In this document: piece after piece, positions 58,697-64,000 of the stretch
Numbering within the stretch: the stretch's first letter is position 1
How the letters are laid out: the number at the start of each line of letters is the position of its first letter
Source: Farysia itapuensis
Taxonomy: Eukaryota > Basidiomycota > Ustilaginomycetes > Ustilaginales > Ustilaginaceae
NCBI GenBank assembly: GCA_023212645.1
Contig: JALBYC010000025.1
Span: 1-64,000 of the forward strand
Length of the DNA: 64,000 bases
Reading direction: 5' to 3'
Made by a program: the position numbers and the translations under genes
Notes under the pieces: model-generated
What the model saw: only the letters and a program-made list of their open reading frames with translations
What the model was told of the DNA's origin: nothing
Databases searched by the model: none

Positions 58697-59785
58697 ATGG
58701 CAAGTCCGGTGGCCACAAGCTCGAGGACGACGCTTCTCAAGCTGTCTAGAGCTGCGTTTGTGTCGCCCAAGTATGTGCGGTGCAACTCTTCCGCCACCGA
58801 TACAGCGGCGTCCGTCACAGAGCCGTCTCCTCAGGCTATGGAAACAGAGACGGCAAGGCAGCGCGCGGCCGCGACAGAGGCCGACAGGCAGAAGCGTCTG
58901 CGCAGAGCGGCCCTGATGAGTCAAATCTCGCAGCTGGGCAGTACACAGCATCGGAACAATACCTTTCGACCGCACAAGATGCGTTTGAATCCCATCGACG
59001 CGCACAAGCTTACACTCAGCCATCTCGTTGCTTCGACAGCCCAGGTGGGTCACTCTATGACTCGCTACAACAAGGCGCAGCAGCCGTTTATCTATGGTCA
59101 TCGCCATGGTGTCGCCATGTTTGACCTCGAGAGTGCGACGCTGCCCGCGTTGCGTCGTGCGGCCAATGTGGTCAAGGCCATTGTCGAGCGTGATGGTGTT
59201 GTGCTCTTTGTTGGCACTCGTCCGGGACAGCAGCCTGCCGTGCTGGCCGCTGCCAAACGACTCGGCAAGAACGGCTACCATGTCACTGCCGAACGATGGA
59301 TGGCCGGCGTCATCACCAACGCACCCAAGGTCCTCGCACCTGCCGTGATCAAGGCATTTGACAACCTCGATGCCGATGAACAACTACCCAACGTCGATCG
59401 ACTCGTCTCCCAAACTCTCCAACCTGACCTCGTCATTATACTCAACCCAGTGGAAAACATGAGCGCCATTCGTGAGGCGTCTCAAGCCAATGTGCCCACC
59501 ATTGCCATCACCGACTCGGACGTTGATCCTCGTCTTGTCACCTATCCTATTCCCGCCAACGACGACTCACTACGCACGGTTGAGCTCATCATTGGTGTCC
59601 TTTCCAAAGCTGGCCAGGAAGGTCTCGCAGAGCGCACCAAGAAGCTCGACGAAGCAGACAAACTCCAGCGCAAGGTTCGTCGCACCATCCAAGATCGTCC
59701 CGCTCGACCCACCAACTTTGACCCAAGCAACCGTGGCAGCCCTGCCAAGCGCGTCTCTCGCTACACATCAGAGGAAGAGAACTAA
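58697..59785 (+). CDS. MRP4: Mitochondrial small-subunit ribosomal protein uS2m
   Basis: A component of the mitochondrial 37S subunit. It has 362 residues. MASPVATSSRTTLLKLSRAA is a plausible presequence. The uS2 core runs from about 110: LVASTAQVGHSMTRYNKAQQ, PFIYGHRHGVAMFDLESATL, VLFVGTRPGQQPAVLAAA, AERWMAGVITNAPKVLAPAV, QPDLVIILNPVENMSAIREA, IAITDSDVDPRLVTYPIPAN and DDSLRTVELIIGVLSKAG, all in the bacterial RpsB order. The charged C-terminal tail is longer than in bacteria. ATG 58637 in the same frame would add 20 residues; 58697 is preferred because the presequence is better there. Confidence 0.93.
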   Translation: MASPVATSSRTTLLKLSRAAFVSPKYVRCNSSATDTAASVTEPSPQAMETETARQRAAATEADRQKRLRRAALMSQISQLGSTQHRNNTFRPHKMRLNPIDAHKLTLSHLVASTAQVGHSMTRYNKAQQPFIYGHRHGVAMFDLESATLPALRRAANVVKAIVERDGVVLFVGTRPGQQPAVLAAAKRLGKNGYHVTAERWMAGVITNAPKVLAPAVIKAFDNLDADEQLPNVDRLVSQTLQPDLVIILNPVENMSAIREASQANVPTIAITDSDVDPRLVTYPIPANDDSLRTVELIIGVLSKAGQEGLAERTKKLDEADKLQRKVRRTIQDRPARPTNFDPSNRGSPAKRVSRYTSEEEN

Positions 59786-59846
59786 CCATTCACGCCACCT
59801 CAGCAATACAGTTCTGTTCGTTCTTACATTTACATGTGTGCGGCAT

Positions 59847-62800
59847 TCATCCAGTCCATTCACCACCTCGAGCGAGGGAGGCAAAGTATCCTTTGCGCAC
59901 TGCCATGAGATTGGCATACGAGCCTTGTTCGACCACCCGGCCGTGCTGCAGGACAAGGATGCGGTCACAACGACGCATCATGTTGGTGTTGTGTGTGATG
60001 ACGAGCGTCGTCATTCTGCGCTGACGGATCTCGCCCGTCCCGCTCATGAGCGTCTCCACAATCGCCTGCTGGTTGTGCATGTCCAAGGCTGAAGTGCACT
60101 CGTCGAGGATGAGAATTTTGCTTCGCAGACGCATCACCGCTCGAGCAATGGCGATGCGCTGTGCCTGCCCGCCAGAGAGTTTACTCGTCTCGCCCGCTCC
60201 CACAAATGCATCGTACGAGCGTGGCAGTGTGCGAACAAAGTCGTCGACATTGGCGGCCCGTGCTGCTGCATGTATATCCTCCTTGGATGCCAGTTTAGCG
60301 CCGCAGGCCATCGCGTTAGCTCCATATGCAATATTGTCGCTGATCGAAAGGTCAAAGAGATTTGGGTTCTGGCTGACGACACTGACGTGCTCGCGCAGCC
60401 AAGCGGTTGATATTAAATGCAGTGGCGTATCGTCGAGCAGAATCGAGCCAGATAGCGGCTCGTACAGGCGTTGCAATAGGGCAGCCACGGTACTCTTGCC
60501 ACATCCAGAACTGCCGACCACGGCAACACACTCGCCCGGGCTGATCTCGAGACTGACATTGTTGAGCACCGAGACCTCTGGCCGCATCGCGTAGGCAAAC
60601 GAGACATCGTCGAAACGAATTCGACCTTGTATGCCTGCCGGCATCAGGGCACCTTGGGATTCTTGAGTTTCAGTTGAGAGCGTCACCAGGTGATTCAGAT
60701 CGACCAGAGCGCGCATGCTCTTCGAGAGACCCGGGAGTAGTGTCAGCATCTGAGCTGCAAAAGTTACTGCGAAGATGATGAGATTGAACACTTGAATCAT
60801 GCGCTTGAAGTCGTAGCTGCCGGCAATCATCAGCTTGGCACTGGTGAAGAACATCAGAGCTTCGGCAATGTAGGTCAGCGCATCACTGAGTCCATGTCCG
60901 AAGCCTGAAAAGATCGAGGCGTACATGCCGCATCGCTGAGCTTCGCTTACTGCCTGGCTGTACTCGGCCCCAAACAACGGTTCGAGACCCATGGATCGAA
61001 TACTGCGAATGTTGGCCACCATCGAATAAAACGCCTCGCTGACTTGCTCCCGCTTGACTTTGTTCCGTCCCTCGTAGAACGAAATGATGCGGGACTGCAA
61101 GAACATGGCGAGGATAAACACCGGTCCGAATGCGACACCCACCAACGTCAGCTGCCAGCCTACGACCAAGGCCCAGAGTAACCCCAGCACGACCATGGCA
61201 AAGATGTGCATCAATTGACCCAGGATCTGGCCCACAAGATTCCGAGCATCCTCCGCATCCTTGATCACACTCTGACAGATCTTGTCGGCAGAGTTGACGC
61301 CATCGTCAAACCAAGCTCGGTCTTGAGCCAGGATGTTCTTGTAGCTCTTGGTTCGTAGCTGGAAGATCCATTCATCCGCAACAGTTTCCATGAGCAGGAA
61401 TCGAGCAAAGGAAAATACACCTTCGAGTACCGCGATCAAGAGCACGAGGAGTGACCACTTTATAACGAGCGAGTCTGCGTTTGGTCGCCCCATTGTCGAG
61501 AGAAGCTGAGCCAGGATGTAGGAAAACACTGGCGTCATGGTTCCTGCCATTACACAGACCAACAGCCCTAGCGCCAGCAGGAGGCGATTTGGAATTGTCT
61601 TCCACAAGATTCGTGCCACTTCCCTTGCTGTGGGCATGCTTGGCGCTACTTCTGCCATAGTTACAGCTTCTGTGGTAATTTCTGCACCTTCTATGCCGTC
61701 GAGACTGTGATTCCAAGCTCGACGAACTGCACGCGTTCCATCGACGTTGGCGCGACGTGCGCTAGCCTTGGTTCCGCTGAGTTGCATCGCCTCGGCGTCG
61801 TCGTAGTACGTCTGCATTGCTTGGCGTTCGGCAAGACGCAGGGGCTTGAGATGTGATGGCGCGTGGTCCAGCTTCTGCGCCACGAGGAACGACAAATGCT
61901 CGCCCATAATGTCACCATCGCGCTCCCAGCCGAGTAGCGAGCGATGGGCAGTGTACCGCTTCGACTGTCTCTTGTACGATCCGTTGAGTGAAGTTTTGCT
62001 GGACTGACGATGGAAGAGCGGCGGACGCAGAGACTGGCGCCGACTGGGAGAAGGAGGAACACTGAGATGCCCAAACTCGTCGTCTTGCGTAGTGTCTTGG
62101 TCGTCATCCTTCTGACTAATGGCAAGGCGCCGGAAAGCACCGTCCTTGTCCTGCAGATCAGAGCGATAGCCCTGTTGCGCAACCACACCATCCTCGAGCA
62201 GGTACAAGAAATCCGTCGGCTTGATTTGGGATAAATCGTGAGTGATCACAATCGTCGTCTTGCCACGACGCCACAGCTTGATCGCCTCATGCACGAGCAT
62301 TCGAGTGGTCGGGTCGAGAGCCGACGTCGCCTCGTCGAGAATCAGAATTGATGGGTCACGCAGTTTGGCTCGCGCTATGGCAATGCGCTGCCTTTGTCCG
62401 CCCGAAAGATTGGTCCCCTTATCGCCCAAGACGGTGTCGTACCCGTTGGGCAAATCACGCACAAATTCGTGCAGCAATGCTGTCCGGCAAGCAGCTTCCA
62501 CTTCGTCTCGAGATACCACTAGAACCGCCGCTGCCTTGTTCCCAGCGGAGGTGGCAGGTGTCGCAGCATCGCGACCCATGAGACCGATAGCGACGTTGTC
62601 ATGGATACTCATGTCGAATACAATCGGGTTCTGACTAACCGCACCGATATGACTTCGACACCATGCGGGATCGAGATATTCGATTGTCTGGTCGTCGATC
62701 TGGATGCTGCCCCGTGTGGGCTGGTACAGTCGCAACAGAAGCTGTGCCACTGTGCTTTTACCGGAACCGCTGCCGCCAACGACATAGGTCATCTCAGATG

Positions 62801-64000
62801 CCGGAAAATAGAGGCTAGCGTCGCGCAGAACTGGCACGTCTGGGCGTGACGGGTAGCAGAACGAGACGTTACGTAGATGCACTTCGCCCTGACATGTGGC
62901 GGGCGAGATGCGCTTGAGACCCTGTACGCGCAACTTCTTGCCGTTGCCAGTTGCTGTAGCCATGAATTTGGCGCCTGTGGTCTGAGATGCTTGACGACGA
63001 TGTGTGGAAGTCGAAGTCTCGCTCGGGATCGTGTCGATCGGCATCGGTACGGCTTTGGCTTTGCGGTAGTCGTATTCGAGCACGTCTGGCGTCGTAAGGT
63101 AGATGTCACCCGACGGCGACATAGGGAGATGCGAGCCGGTGTAGGCACCTTTCTGTTCTCGGAGTGCGTATGTAGATGACCGTTCTGAGGGTGTACTTCC
63201 CGAAGCTGGTCTCTCCTTTGAGGCTGAGCGTTCGGCATCCTCGACAGAGCTGCCGATGAGGTTGATAATGTTGGCCGCGCCGATTTTGGCCTTCTGAATA
63301 TAGGTCAGTGACTGCACGATTTCGGTAAGCTTGCCAGACACCAACAGACTGGCCATAAAGACTGTCATCACTTGACCGGGAGAGAGTTTCCCCTGATTCA
63401 CCAAGTGCGAACCGTACCAAAATCCTTGTACGAACATGGCAAACACTAGGCAGCCGGTAATGCCGAAGCGCGAGGCCCACCACACAAGCGTGCGGCGATA
63501 CGAGCGACAACCCTTTAGCAGTTCTGTGTGAAAGCGGTCCGCCTCAACTCCTTGAGCGTTAAACGCTTTGACAGTACTGATAGCTTGCACGACCCTCTCG
63601 GCCATCCCGGTGGCTTTGGCCGTCGATAATCGTTCTGCTTGCAGGGATGGCGAAGCGCCGATCTCAGTCACAATTGTCAGAAGCAGAATGGCTGGGATGG
63701 AAGCAAGCACGACAAGCGTCAAGTTCCAGCTGCTGTAGAGTGCTACAGCCAAGCTTGCGATAGCAGTGGTGAGATGCTGAACGACGTCTCCCAGCTGACG
63801 CGAAACGGCGATACGGACGTCGTCAGACTCTCGCGCTACCTTTGTCATCAGCCCAGCAGGAGATATTTCTTGTTCTTCCTGGTCCTCGCTGTCTACAGAC
63901 AGGCCCATGCCCGTGTCGAACCAGCTCATCTGCTTGGCCATGATTTCGTCGAAAAGCTCTTTGCGGAGGCGAGAAGCTAGCCGTTCGCCAAGACAGATCC
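59847..64000 (-). CDS. ABC-B full transporter (Ste6/MDR-like), 5' end outside window
   Basis: An ATP-driven membrane exporter; the N-terminal helices lie beyond base 64000. The visible 1,383 or so residues continue in frame through ERLASRLRKELFDEIMAKQM to the window edge. Membrane domain 1 is followed by NBD1 (Walker A GGSGSGKSTVAQLL at about 62760, signature LSGGQRQRIAIARA, Walker B ILILDEATSALDPTT). Then come a long charged linker, membrane domain 2 and NBD2 (Walker A GSSGCGKSTVAALL at about 60500, signature LSGGQAQRIAIARA, Walker B ILILDECTSALD with Cys for Ala). NBD1 has an insertion (GRDAATPATSAGNKAAA) before the signature. Candidates are the a-factor-type lipopeptide pheromone exporter Ste6 or a multidrug pump; sequence motifs alone do not separate them. 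Confidence 0.88.
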   Translation of the reverse strand, partial: ICLGERLASRLRKELFDEIMAKQMSWFDTGMGLSVDSEDQEEQEISPAGLMTKVARESDDVRIAVSRQLGDVVQHLTTAIASLAVALYSSWNLTLVVLASIPAILLLTIVTEIGASPSLQAERLSTAKATGMAERVVQAISTVKAFNAQGVEADRFHTELLKGCRSYRRTLVWWASRFGITGCLVFAMFVQGFWYGSHLVNQGKLSPGQVMTVFMASLLVSGKLTEIVQSLTYIQKAKIGAANIINLIGSSVEDAERSASKERPASGSTPSERSSTYALREQKGAYTGSHLPMSPSGDIYLTTPDVLEYDYRKAKAVPMPIDTIPSETSTSTHRRQASQTTGAKFMATATGNGKKLRVQGLKRISPATCQGEVHLRNVSFCYPSRPDVPVLRDASLYFPASEMTYVVGGSGSGKSTVAQLLLRLYQPTRGSIQIDDQTIEYLDPAWCRSHIGAVSQNPIVFDMSIHDNVAIGLMGRDAATPATSAGNKAAAVLVVSRDEVEAACRTALLHEFVRDLPNGYDTVLGDKGTNLSGGQRQRIAIARAKLRDPSILILDEATSALDPTTRMLVHEAIKLWRRGKTTIVITHDLSQIKPTDFLYLLEDGVVAQQGYRSDLQDKDGAFRRLAISQKDDDQDTTQDDEFGHLSVPPSPSRRQSLRPPLFHRQSSKTSLNGSYKRQSKRYTAHRSLLGWERDGDIMGEHLSFLVAQKLDHAPSHLKPLRLAERQAMQTYYDDAEAMQLSGTKASARRANVDGTRAVRRAWNHSLDGIEGAEITTEAVTMAEVAPSMPTAREVARILWKTIPNRLLLALGLLVCVMAGTMTPVFSYILAQLLSTMGRPNADSLVIKWSLLVLLIAVLEGVFSFARFLLMETVADEWIFQLRTKSYKNILAQDRAWFDDGVNSADKICQSVIKDAEDARNLVGQILGQLMHIFAMVVLGLLWALVVGWQLTLVGVAFGPVFILAMFLQSRIISFYEGRNKVKREQVSEAFYSMVANIRSIRSMGLEPLFGAEYSQAVSEAQRCGMYASIFSGFGHGLSDALTYIAEALMFFTSAKLMIAGSYDFKRMIQVFNLIIFAVTFAAQMLTLLPGLSKSMRALVDLNHLVTLSTETQESQGALMPAGIQGRIRFDDVSFAYAMRPEVSVLNNVSLEISPGECVAVVGSSGCGKSTVAALLQRLYEPLSGSILLDDTPLHLISTAWLREHVSVVSQNPNLFDLSISDNIAYGANAMACGAKLASKEDIHAAARAANVDDFVRTLPRSYDAFVGAGETSKLSGGQAQRIAIARAVMRLRSKILILDECTSALDMHNQQAIVETLMSGTGEIRQRRMTTLVITHNTNMMRRCDRILVLQHGRVVEQGSYANLMAVRKGYFASLARGGEWTG

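Noticed and set aside
1..64000. tRNA genes and CRISPR arrays
   Set aside because: No GGTTCGAATCC-type T-arm with a matching acceptor stem was seen, and the repeats present lack regular unique spacers.

Overview
The window looks like nuclear DNA of a basidiomycete fungus, most likely a smut-related yeast (Ustilaginomycotina). Genes are compact and on both strands. Most have no intron or one short 5' intron with GTAAGT/GTATGT donors. Characteristic fungal families are present: a SIT-type siderophore transporter, Zn2Cys6 regulators, Trk K+ transporter, yeast-type Ssb Hsp70, HMG-less Pob3 and a DUF6533-like membrane protein. The order-level assignment is inferred from gene style; no marker gene was compared.

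Bases 1 to about 4,100 are a transposon graveyard, mostly read on the minus strand. It holds a hAT BED-finger fragment cut by an LTR-like repeat, a broken PIF/Harbinger transposase, two pieces of Ty3/gypsy gag, and a 214-bp candidate LTR followed by a self-complementary primer-binding site. Next come a CCTTTGTTCCCTCT-type repeat array and a start-less cysteine-containing ORF.

From 4,122 on the window is housekeeping-dense. 4.1-12.2 kb: siderophore transporter (promoter with three ATCTGATAA boxes), Cef1/CDC5L splicing factor, and a bZIP factor with two probable 5'-UTR introns and a hydrophobic C-terminal segment. 12.5-21 kb: Uso1/p115 tether, NTF2-like protein, GlcNAc-6-phosphate deacetylase, DUF1993 protein, CHK/APH-like kinase. 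21-29 kb: Pob3 (FACT), coronin, oligoribonuclease, Sec14-like protein, ketopantoate hydroxymethyltransferase. 28.8-41 kb: two Zn2Cys6 factors, alkaline ceramidase, a secreted GH10 xylanase with a repeat tail, Trk K+ transporter. 41-47.6 kb: Lys-rich protein, Gdt1/TMEM165, KEN-box protein, saccharopine-dehydrogenase-like protein, seven-helix membrane protein. 48-64 kb: eIF4G with an MA3-like domain, S-formylglutathione hydrolase, histidinol-phosphate aminotransferase, frataxin, Ssb Hsp70, mitochondrial uS2, and a full-length ABC-B (Ste6/MDR-like) exporter running off the right edge.

There is no operon-like logic, but many pairs are divergent with 100-450 bp shared promoters: NagA/DUF1993, Pob3/coronin, Sec14/PanB, TF/ceramidase, Lys-rich/Gdt1, Ssb/uS2m. 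The best leads are the iron-type GATA boxes, the self-priming LTR remnant, the possibly membrane-tethered bZIP, and the PRE-like repeat array. I see no tRNA, rRNA or CRISPR.
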